From the NCBI GenBank assembly GCA_945918815.1, contig CAMEIU010000016.1, positions 1 to 18,544 on the forward strand: 18,544 nucleotides of DNA, given 5' to 3'. The first letter of the stretch is position 1; each line of letters opens with the position of its first letter. The notes under the pieces are model-generated. The model saw only the letters and a program-made list of their open reading frames with translations, ran no database searches and was not told where the DNA came from. This DNA comes from an uncultured Clostridia bacterium. Lineage in GTDB: Bacteria > Bacillota > Clostridia > Oscillospirales > Oscillospiraceae. The translations under genes and the position numbers were made by a program. Shown piece by piece: positions 12,970 to 18,544 of this stretch.

Positions 12970-13736
12970 ACGGCGCCCTCCACCAGACGCACATAGGCGT
13001 CCTCCAACGTGGCGGCCTGGCCCGCCTGCTCCTTCAATTCCTGGGGCGTTCCCAGGGCCAGGAGCCTGCCCTTGTGAAGAATGGCGATGCGGCCGCAGAG
13101 CTCCTCGGCCTCCGGCAAGTAGTGGGTGGTCAATAAGATGGTCTTCCCCTGCTCCCGCAGCCGTGCGATGAGGCTCCGCAGCATCCGGGCCCCCAAGGGG
13201 TCCAGGCCCACGGTGGGCTCGTCCAGGAAGAGAATCTCCGGGTCGTTCATGAGGCCCCGGGCGATTTGCAGCCGCTGCAGCATGCCCTTGGAGTAGGTCT
13301 CCGCCAGCCGGTCCCCGTCCTGCTCCAGCTCCACCAGGCGCAGCAGCTCGTCGATACGCCGGTCCCGAAGCTCCGGCGGCACATGGTAGAGGTTGCCGAA
13401 GTATTTCAGATTGTCCCGGCCGGACAGCCGCCGGTAAATGCCCAGCTCCCCGCCGAAAACGAAGTTGATCCGCCCCCGGATGGCCCGCTCCTGGCCGAAG
13501 GTGTCATAGCCCAGCACACGGCACAGGCCGCCGGTGGGAGCCAGCAGCGTGATGAGCATTTTGATGGTGGTGGTCTTCCCCGCCCCGTTCTGGCCCAGCA
13601 GGCCGAAGATTTCTCCCCGTTCTACGGTGAAGGACAGGCCGTCCACCGCCGTCACCTGCCGCTTCTCCCGCCGCCAAAAGCCCTTGGTCACTGTATAGGT
13701 CCGCTTCAAATCCCGGACCTCAACGACCGTTTCCAT
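12966..13736 (-). CDS. ABC exporter ATP-binding protein (DrrA/CcmA-like)
   Basis: The 256-residue nucleotide-binding subunit has Walker A GQNGAGKTT (residues 48-56), the ABC signature YSKGMLQRLQIARGL, Walker B EILFLDEPTVGLD and the switch histidine in LLTTHYLPEAEEL. The Q-loop region reads FVFGGELGIYRRLSGRDNL, with Gly where many ABC proteins have Gln. This variant is familiar in DrrA-like export ATPases. The ATG has AAGGAGG 7 nt upstream. It is the first gene of the operon, transcribed from a promoter overlapped by two palindromic operators (13751-13786). Together with the two permeases it forms a complete exporter, probably under control of the ArsR-type protein upstream. Confidence 0.95.
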   Translation of the reverse strand: METVVEVRDLKRTYTVTKGFWRREKRQVTAVDGLSFTVERGEIFGLLGQNGAGKTTTIKMLITLLAPTGGLCRVLGYDTFGQERAIRGRINFVFGGELGIYRRLSGRDNLKYFGNLYHVPPELRDRRIDELLRLVELEQDGDRLAETYSKGMLQRLQIARGLMNDPEILFLDEPTVGLDPLGARMLRSLIARLREQGKTILLTTHYLPEAEELCGRIAILHKGRLLALGTPQELKEQAGQAATLEDAYVRLVEGAV

Positions 13737-13750
13737 GGAATCGCCTCCTT

Positions 13751-13786
13751 AATTCGATTTATATCGAATTTGATTATAATCGAATT
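13751..13786. promoter_or_regulatory. Two overlapping palindromic operators on the exporter promoter
   Basis: Site A (13751-13770) is AATTCGAT-TTAT-ATCGAATT, a perfect 8-bp inverted repeat. Site B (13767-13786) is AATTTGAT-TATA-ATCGAATT, the same with one mismatch. They share four bases. Site B contains the -10 box and site A lies just downstream, so binding would block transcription. The ArsR-type regulator at 14129-15172 is the likely ligand-responsive repressor, by inference from position. Confidence 0.8.
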
Positions 13787-13801
13787 ATTGTGGGAAGTCA
13801 A
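13773..13801 (-). promoter_or_regulatory. SigA promoter of the ABC exporter operon
   Basis: On the minus strand TTGACT (13796-13801) and a perfect TATAAT (13773-13778) are 17 nt apart. The -10 box lies in the spacer of operator B. Confidence 0.88.
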
Positions 13802-13828
13802 GTTGAAATCACCCGGAAACGCAAAAAA

Positions 13829-13971
13829 CGCATGTCATTGCGAGCCAGTGCGCACACTGGCGTGGCAATCCGTCCCCCCTTGGATGCTGCAGATTTCATG
13901 GAAATGCTCTGAAATCAGTCGCTTTGGGAATACAGATTGTCACGTCGCTGCGCTCCTCGCAATGACATGCG
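13829..13971. repeat. MITE-like repeat, GTCATTGCGAG ends, copy 2
   Basis: Inverted ends CGCATGTCATTGCGAG (13829-13844) and CTCGCAATGACATGCG (13956-13971) are perfect and extend three more A/T pairs outward. The internal palindrome GCCAGTGCGCACACTGGC parallels copy 1 at 6146-6280; the middle differs. It lies just upstream of the exporter promoter. Confidence 0.8.
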
Positions 13972-14004
13972 TTTCGGACGCACCGCGGTGAACGAAAACC
14001 GGCC

Positions 14005-14084
14005 GTAGGGGCGCGCAGTGCGCGTCCGCTGAAAGCCGGTTCCTTTCGCCTGTGCAGATTTGGACGGCCCATGGCCGCCCCTAC
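14005..14084. repeat. 80-bp composite palindromic repeat, copy downstream of the ArsR-type gene
   Basis: It begins GTAGGGGCGCGCAGTGCGCG and ends CATGGCCGCCCCTAC, with two palindromes joined by a short spacer. An inverted copy with roughly 12 mismatches by eye and the same 80-bp length lies at 15202-15281, on the other side of the ArsR-type gene. Confidence 0.85.
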
Positions 14085-14128
14085 GTCTTTTTCACAACAA
14101 TGACATATGTGATAGATTCTGCGTATCT

Positions 14129-15172
14129 TCACCTGTTTTGAAACGTCTTGTGCAACGCTTCCAGCAGCTCCTGCATCCCGTTGCGGGAGAGGCTGTAGTA
14201 TTTGCCGTCTTTTAATTGCTCCTCGTGGACCAATCCGGCCTGGCGGAGCTGCTCCATGTGGTGGGACACGGTGGAGGGAGCCAAGTGAAGGGTCTTGGCG
14301 ATGTCCAGGCCGCGCTGGGCCGGGCCCTGGGCCAGGAGGGACAGGATGCGGAAGCGGGTCTCGTCGGCCAGGGCTTTCAGCTGCTGCACCGTGGTCTTGG
14401 GATTGCCGGCGGCCGGGCGGAGGGACAGAAACAGGATTTGATCCCTGGCCCAGGGGGCAGGCCGGAAGAAGCGGCAGGCGCGGACGGGGAGAAACAGGCT
14501 GGGGAAAAAGTAGAAGTCCGTATAGGGGCCGCGGTTGCCGAAGGTCTTTCCCATGCGCTGCTGGGAATATGCCAGCGGGTCCTGGTTGGCAAGGCCCTCC
14601 CGCGCCGCCTTTAGCTCCGCCTGAACCTGCGGGGCGGCCCCGTCCAAGGCGGCGGCAAAGGCCGGGGTGTCCATGGCCCGGGCCAGGGTGAACAGCTCAC
14701 GGAGCAGCCGGTCCGTCTGCCGCAGGAAGGCCTGGAAGGGCAGGAATCGGAGCTGCCCCTTGGGGTCCACCGCCGCCAGCAGAGCGGCAGCCGCGCCATC
14801 CTCGGTCAAGGCGGTGGTCACCTGGGTGCGGTCCAGCTCCGGGTGGAAGTCCAGGGACAGGGCGTCGTGAATCAGGTCCTCCCGGGGCAGCTCCAGTAAA
14901 AACGCCTCGTAGCCGTCCAGGGTGAAGGGCCTTGGTACATAGCGCAGCAGCGGCTCCCAGTACCAGAAGGGACTGAGCTCGGCCAGCTCCCCATGGACCT
15001 CAAAAAGGAACGGGTACTGCCGCCGCCAGGCTTCCAGAGCCTCGCCGCCGAAGACCTGGGAGCACAACTTGTGGACCGGCTCCCCGGTCAGGACATTCTG
15101 GGCCGCAAACAGCAGTTCCCAATCCCGGCTGTAGGCAAACCGGCAGTTCTCCCCCAGGGCCACATCCAGCAA
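14129..15172 (-). CDS. ArsR-family transcriptional regulator with large N-terminal domain, TTG start
   Basis: The C-terminal part (about residues 262-347) is an ArsR-type winged helix: LKALADETRFRILSLLAQGP, then LDIAKTLHLAPSTVSHHMEQLRQAGLVHEEQLKDGKYYSLS. The N-terminal 250 residues are mixed alpha/beta with several Trp and aromatic clusters (SPFWYWEPLLRYVP, YTDFYFFPSLF) and resemble the DUF5937-type sensor domain found before such helices. No metal-binding Cys cluster typical of metal sensors is seen. The start is TTG at 15170-15172, chosen for AAGGAGG 8 nt upstream; no ATG fits. It is flanked by inverted 80-bp repeats and followed, on the same strand, by the exporter operon with palindromic operators, its likely target. 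Confidence 0.85.
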   Translation of the reverse strand: MLDVALGENCRFAYSRDWELLFAAQNVLTGEPVHKLCSQVFGGEALEAWRRQYPFLFEVHGELAELSPFWYWEPLLRYVPRPFTLDGYEAFLLELPREDLIHDALSLDFHPELDRTQVTTALTEDGAAAALLAAVDPKGQLRFLPFQAFLRQTDRLLRELFTLARAMDTPAFAAALDGAAPQVQAELKAAREGLANQDPLAYSQQRMGKTFGNRGPYTDFYFFPSLFLPVRACRFFRPAPWARDQILFLSLRPAAGNPKTTVQQLKALADETRFRILSLLAQGPAQRGLDIAKTLHLAPSTVSHHMEQLRQAGLVHEEQLKDGKYYSLSRNGMQELLEALHKTFQNR

Positions 15173-15201
15173 GCGTGCTTCCTCCTTTTTGGAATATGTT
15201 T

Positions 15202-15281
15202 GTAGGGGCGGCCATTGGCCGTCCGTATCCGCACCGGTGAAAGAAACCGGCTTCCAACGGACGCACTATGCGCGCCCCTAC
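15202..15281. repeat. 80-bp composite palindromic repeat, inverted copy upstream of the ArsR-type gene
   Basis: It begins GTAGGGGCGGCCATTGGCCG and ends ATGCGCGCCCCTAC, and is the reverse-complement match of 14005-14084. It lies between galE and the ArsR-type gene, 9 nt beyond the end of the galE downstream spacer, and leaves no room for an obvious separate promoter of the regulator. Confidence 0.85.
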
Positions 15282-15298
15282 GACCGTTTTTTAGAATG

Positions 15299-16303
15299 TT
15301 ATTTTCCCGCGTTCTTGGCGAAATTCCAGCTGCTGCGGCACATGTCCTCCACGGTGTGGGTGGCTTCCCAGCCCAGGAGGGTCTTGGCCTTCCCGGCGTC
15401 GGCCCAGAAGGCGGGCAGGTCGCCGTCCCGGCGGGGGCCGATGACGTAGGGCAGCTTCATATCGTTGGCGGTCTCAAAGGCGTGGACCAGCTCCAGGACG
15501 GAGATTCCGTTGCCGGTGCCCAGGTTGATGGCCTCCACACCCTCGTGATTCTCAGCGTACTCCAGGGCTTTCAGATGGCCCACGGCCAGGTCCACCACAT
15601 GGAGGTAGTCCCGCTGGCAGGTGCCGTCGGGGGTGGGATAGTCGTCGCCGAAGATAGTCAGCTTCTCCAGCTGCCCGGCGGCCACGCGGCCGATGTAGGG
15701 CATCAGGTTGTTGGGGATGCCGTTGGGATCGTCGCCCAGGAGGCCGGATTCGTGGGCCCCGATGGGATTGAAGTAGCGCAGCAGAATGGCGCAGAAGTCG
15801 GGATGGGCCGTGCAGTAGTCGGTCAAAATCCGCTCGATCATGACCTTGGTCCAGCCGTAGGGGCTGGAGGATTCGATGGCCTTCATCTCCTCCTTATAGG
15901 GATGGGGATTGTTGGGCCCGTAGACCGTGGCGGAGGAGGAGAAGACGAACTTTTTGCAGCCGAATTCCTCCATGACCTCCAGCATGGCCATGGCGCTGTC
16001 CAGATTGTTGCGGTAATACTGTAAGGGCTTTTTTACGCTCTCACCCACGGCCTTGAAGGCGGCGAAGTGGATGATGGCGTCCACCTGGTTTTCGGAAAAG
16101 ACCTTCCGCAGGCCGTCCTTGTCCTTGCAGTCCAGCTTGTAAAATACAGGGCGCTTGCCGGTGATGGTCTCGATCCGGTCGATGACGTCGGCCTTGGCGT
16201 TGGACAGATCGTCCACGATGATGGCGTTGTGGCCTGCGTTCAGCAGTTCGACCACGGTGTGACTGCCGATATATCCGGCACCGCCGGTGACTAAAACATT
16301 CAT
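15299..16303 (-). CDS. galE: UDP-glucose 4-epimerase
   Basis: GalE interconverts UDP-galactose and UDP-glucose with bound NAD in the cytoplasm, the last step of the Leloir pathway. The 334-residue length is standard. The NAD-binding GGAGYIG is at residues 7-13; the catalytic set is Ser124 (SSSATVYG), Tyr149 and Lys153 (SPYGWTK). Conserved segments LRYFNPIGAHESG and DYLHVVDLAVGHLKAL are present. AAGGAGGAT precedes the ATG by about 7 nt. It follows galT after 178 nt that hold a palindromic repeat rather than a recognisable promoter, so it is probably part of a galK-galT-galE operon. Confidence 0.98.
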   Translation of the reverse strand: MNVLVTGGAGYIGSHTVVELLNAGHNAIIVDDLSNAKADVIDRIETITGKRPVFYKLDCKDKDGLRKVFSENQVDAIIHFAAFKAVGESVKKPLQYYRNNLDSAMAMLEVMEEFGCKKFVFSSSATVYGPNNPHPYKEEMKAIESSSPYGWTKVMIERILTDYCTAHPDFCAILLRYFNPIGAHESGLLGDDPNGIPNNLMPYIGRVAAGQLEKLTIFGDDYPTPDGTCQRDYLHVVDLAVGHLKALEYAENHEGVEAINLGTGNGISVLELVHAFETANDMKLPYVIGPRRDGDLPAFWADAGKAKTLLGWEATHTVEDMCRSSWNFAKNAGK

Positions 16304-16371
16304 AGTGTATCCTCCTTGTTGTCAGAAATGCGAATCATCACGCAAGTCATGGTTGAGAAAAAGCGCACACC

Positions 16372-16458
16372 GTAGGGCGCGGCGACCCGACGCGCCGTTT
16401 GGCAGTTGGACACGAGACGCACTGCCTGCCAGCGGCACGTCCAGTGGCCGTGCCCTAC
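16372..16458. repeat. Composite palindromic repeat between galT and galE
   Basis: It begins GTAGGGCGCGGCGACCCG and ends with the 28-bp unit 16431-16458, which is the exact reverse complement of 3072-3099. It lies inside the presumed gal operon, so its hairpins would be present in the mRNA between galT and galE. Confidence 0.75.
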
Positions 16459-16481
16459 ATTGAGGTTTTTCCATCAATTTA

Positions 16482-17966
16482 TTACCCGTTCACCGCTTCT
16501 ACAAACCGCAGGAAGGCGGCTCTTCCGGCTTCGTCGCGCTTGTACACACCGGCGTGCTCCAGGACCTGGGAGAAGACCAGGCCAACTTCCTCCCGGAGGA
16601 TGCCGGTGACGTTTTCTTCGGTGAAAGTGTACTTTTCTTTCAGCTCTTCCACCCAGTCCCCGTGCTTTTCCAGGTCGCCGGTGAGGGGCCGGTTCTCCAG
16701 AATGGCCGTCTCCAAATCGGCCAGCTCTTTTTTCAATCGCGCGGGCAGCACCGCCAGACCCATGACCTCGATGAGGCCGATGTTCTCCTTCTTGATGTGG
16801 TGCAGCTCCGCGTGGGGATGATAGACGCCCAGGGGGTGTTCTTCCGTGGTGATGTTGTTCCGCAAGACCAGGTCCAGCTCATAGTCTGTGCCCCGGCGGC
16901 GGGCAATGGGCGTGATGGTGTTGTGGGGCGTGCCATCGGTTTCGGCAAAGATGAACGCCGCCTCGTCGGTATAGCCCCGCCAGGCCTTGAGGATCCTGTC
17001 CGCCAGCTCGGCCAGCCGCTCCTTGTCGGGGCTGTCGAGACGGATGACGCTCATGGGCCACTTGACGATTCCGGCCTTCACGTCCTCGAAGCCTTGGAAG
17101 GTGATCTCCTGCTCCACGGGGGCCTTCTCCATGGGGAAGCAGTAGTGGCCGCCCTGGAAGTGCTCGTGGCTCAGAATGCTGCCGCCGACAATGGGCAGGT
17201 CGGCGTTGGAACCGACAAAATAGTGGGGGAACAGGGTCACGAAGTCCAGCAGCTTGCAGAATGCCGACTTGTCGATGACCATGGGGGTGTGCTGGGCGTT
17301 GAATACGATGCAATGCTCGTTATAGTAGACATAGGGGCTGTACTGGAGGTACCAGTCCGCGCCGGCGATGGTGATGGGCACGATCCGGTGGTTCTGCCGG
17401 GCGGGATGGTTCATGCGGCCGGCGTAGCCCTCGTTCTCCGGGCAGAGCTGGCACTTGGGATAACCGGACTGAGGGGCCAGCTTGGCGGCGGCGATGGCCT
17501 TGGGATCCTTCTCCGGCTTGGAGAGGTTGATGGTGATGTCCAGGTCGCCGTACGCCGTTTCGGTCTTCCAGCGCAGGTCCTTTTTGATACGGTAGCGGCG
17601 GATGTAGTCCGTGTCCTGGCTCAGCTTGTAGTACCAATCCGTGGCTTTCTCGGGGCTCTCGGCGTAGAGCCCCGAGAATTTGGCCCGGACCTCCCGGGGC
17701 AGGGGCGTCAGGACGCCCATGAGCTTGGTGTCGAACAGGTCCCGGGCGGTGATGTTGTCCTCCAGAACTCCCCGGGCCACGGCGTCGTCCAGGAGACCCT
17801 TGAGAATTTCTTCCAGGGGCAGGGCCAGGGGCTGGGCCGGTTCATAGCTGTCCAGGGACAGGGCCTGGAGCAGCTGATTGGTCATATAGGTTTTGTCCGC
17901 CTCTTCGATGAGGCCGGTCTCCAGACCGTATTGGATCAGAGACGCGATGCAGGAATTGATGTTCAT
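16482..17966 (-). CDS. galT: Galactose-1-phosphate uridylyltransferase, class II (Firmicutes type)
   Basis: GalT exchanges UMP between UDP-glucose and galactose-1-phosphate. The 494-residue protein is of the Firmicutes class II form, distinct from the E. coli type. It contains CQLCPENEGYAGR near residue 170, DWYLQYSPYVYYNEHCIVF, the active-site region GGSILSHEHFQGGHYCFPME, and RRGTDYELDLVLRNN. AGGAGGAA lies 6 nt upstream of the ATG. It follows galK by 86 nt carrying a 22-bp palindrome, and precedes galE, giving the order galK-galT-galE for the Leloir pathway. Confidence 0.97.
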   Translation of the reverse strand: MNINSCIASLIQYGLETGLIEEADKTYMTNQLLQALSLDSYEPAQPLALPLEEILKGLLDDAVARGVLEDNITARDLFDTKLMGVLTPLPREVRAKFSGLYAESPEKATDWYYKLSQDTDYIRRYRIKKDLRWKTETAYGDLDITINLSKPEKDPKAIAAAKLAPQSGYPKCQLCPENEGYAGRMNHPARQNHRIVPITIAGADWYLQYSPYVYYNEHCIVFNAQHTPMVIDKSAFCKLLDFVTLFPHYFVGSNADLPIVGGSILSHEHFQGGHYCFPMEKAPVEQEITFQGFEDVKAGIVKWPMSVIRLDSPDKERLAELADRILKAWRGYTDEAAFIFAETDGTPHNTITPIARRRGTDYELDLVLRNNITTEEHPLGVYHPHAELHHIKKENIGLIEVMGLAVLPARLKKELADLETAILENRPLTGDLEKHGDWVEELKEKYTFTEENVTGILREEVGLVFSQVLEHAGVYKRDEAGRAAFLRFVEAVNG

Positions 17967-18005
17967 GGGAAATTCCTCCTATGTACAAGCGCCATGCCCC
18001 ATGCG

Positions 18006-18027
18006 GGCGGCTGATAGCCGCCCCTAC
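18006..18027. repeat. Intergenic palindrome between galK and galT (identical to 3150-3171)
   Basis: This 22-bp unit, GGCGGCTGATAGCCGCCCCT followed by AC, is identical to 3150-3171 and to the reverse complement of 1703-1724. It is a single palindrome rather than a composite. Confidence 0.8.
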
Positions 18028-18052
18028 AGAGGGCACGAGAGCGCTCAGAAAA

Positions 18053-18544
18053 TCACTCTTCGTTCTTCACTGTCCTTAAAATTCCGCCTTCGGGACGGAT
18101 GGACAGGACGTGGCAGCTGCCTTCGCCCAGGACGGCGTCGATGCCGCTGCGGAACTGCTCCAGCATGTCGTTGGGCACGAAGGCCTGGACGGTGCCCGCG
18201 AAGCCGCCGCCGTGGACGCGGTAGGCGCCGCGGCCCTGGAGCAGAGTGTCGCACAGGGCCAGGGCCAGAGCCATGTCCTGATGCCGGATCTCTCCGGCGG
18301 GGGTGACGTTTTGCAGGTACACCCAGGAGCTGGCGCCGGATTCCCGGGTCAGGCGCAGGAAGGCGTCAAAATCGTTGTCCCGCAATGCCTGGGCCTGCTT
18401 CTGGACCCGCTTGTTTTCCTGATAGAAGTGGACGGCCCGCAGAATGGCGCGGTCCGGCACAGTTCCCCGCAGCCGGGGCAGGGCGGCCAGGAAGTCTTCC
18501 TCCGGCACATCCCGCAGGACCTCCTTGCCGAAGAATGCGGCCAC
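18053..18544 (-). CDS. galK: Galactokinase, C-terminal part (cut by window edge)
   Basis: GalK phosphorylates galactose at C1 with ATP, the entry step of the Leloir pathway. The last 163 residues are present and the frame runs open to the window edge. The GHMP-kinase third motif is seen as YRVHGGGFAGTVQAFVP, in the form usual for clostridial galactokinases. Before it come SGASSWVYLQNV and RHQDMALALALCDTLL. The N-terminal substrate and ATP-binding motifs are outside the window. It is the upstream neighbour of galT. Confidence 0.93.
   Translation of the reverse strand: MAAFFGKEVLRDVPEEDFLAALPRLRGTVPDRAILRAVHFYQENKRVQKQAQALRDNDFDAFLRLTRESGASSWVYLQNVTPAGEIRHQDMALALALCDTLLQGRGAYRVHGGGFAGTVQAFVPNDMLEQFRSGIDAVLGEGSCHVLSIRPEGGILRTVKNEE

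Noticed and set aside
11362..12996. Long plus-strand open frame opposite the two ABC permeases
   Set aside because: Low-complexity Gln/Gly/Pro/His composition and full overlap with well-supported permease genes mark it as an antisense artefact.
16554..18014. Long plus-strand open frame opposite galT
   Set aside because: It has no recognisable family and lies wholly opposite a clear galT; GC-rich codon bias explains the lack of stops.
1703..18027. CRISPR array or tandem repeats
   Set aside because: The repeats are palindromic, scattered singly between genes and not spaced regularly; no cas genes are present.

Overview
The window looks like chromosome from a GC-rich, low-GC-phylum clostridium, most likely a gut Oscillospiraceae/Ruminococcaceae relative. 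The grounds are the rpsF-ssb-rpsR operon, a Firmicutes-type (class II) galT, a Bacillus/Clostridia-type LexA box, strong AGGAGG ribosome binding sites, near-consensus SigA promoters with 17-nt spacers, and dense short palindromic repeats between genes. No tRNA, rRNA, CRISPR array or intact insertion sequence was seen.

Layout. 1-268 (-): N-terminus of the housekeeping sigma factor RpoD. 555-1481 (+): two phage-type genes behind a consensus promoter whose start point is covered by a perfect LexA/SOS box. 1772-3027 (-): rpsF-ssb-rpsR with promoter, leader hairpin and terminator. 3184-5957 (-): a small unknown protein coupled to a CstA-family transporter that is fused in frame to an unknown N-terminal domain. 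6006-6604: nested inverted repeats. 6662-8455 (-): metA-yqeC, preceded by what reads as a complete transcription attenuator with a methionine-rich leader peptide. 8609-10786 (+): a glucose-6-phosphate-isomerase homologue that has lost its catalytic residues, a small P-loop protein and a Lar-type zinc-ribbon protein. 10805-11162 (-): a small unknown protein. 11404-13801 (-): a three-gene ABC exporter with two overlapping palindromic operators on its promoter. 14129-15172 (-): an ArsR-type regulator bracketed by inverted copies of one 80-bp repeat. 15299-18544 (-): galE, galT and the C-terminal part of galK (Leloir pathway).

How the parts work together. galK-galT-galE convert galactose to UDP-glucose/glucose-1-phosphate. 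The ArsR-type protein is the obvious candidate regulator of the exporter next to it. metA makes the activated homoserine needed for methionine synthesis; its leader appears to sense charged tRNA-Met by ribosome stalling at Met codons, with mutually exclusive antiterminator and terminator hairpins. This leader (8282-8455) is the strongest candidate in the window for an undescribed regulatory system. The catalytically dead PGI homologue and the SOS-controlled sigma-region-4-like pair are the next most interesting.

All calls come from reading the sequence by eye and from knowledge of the families. No database search, folding program or alignment program was run.
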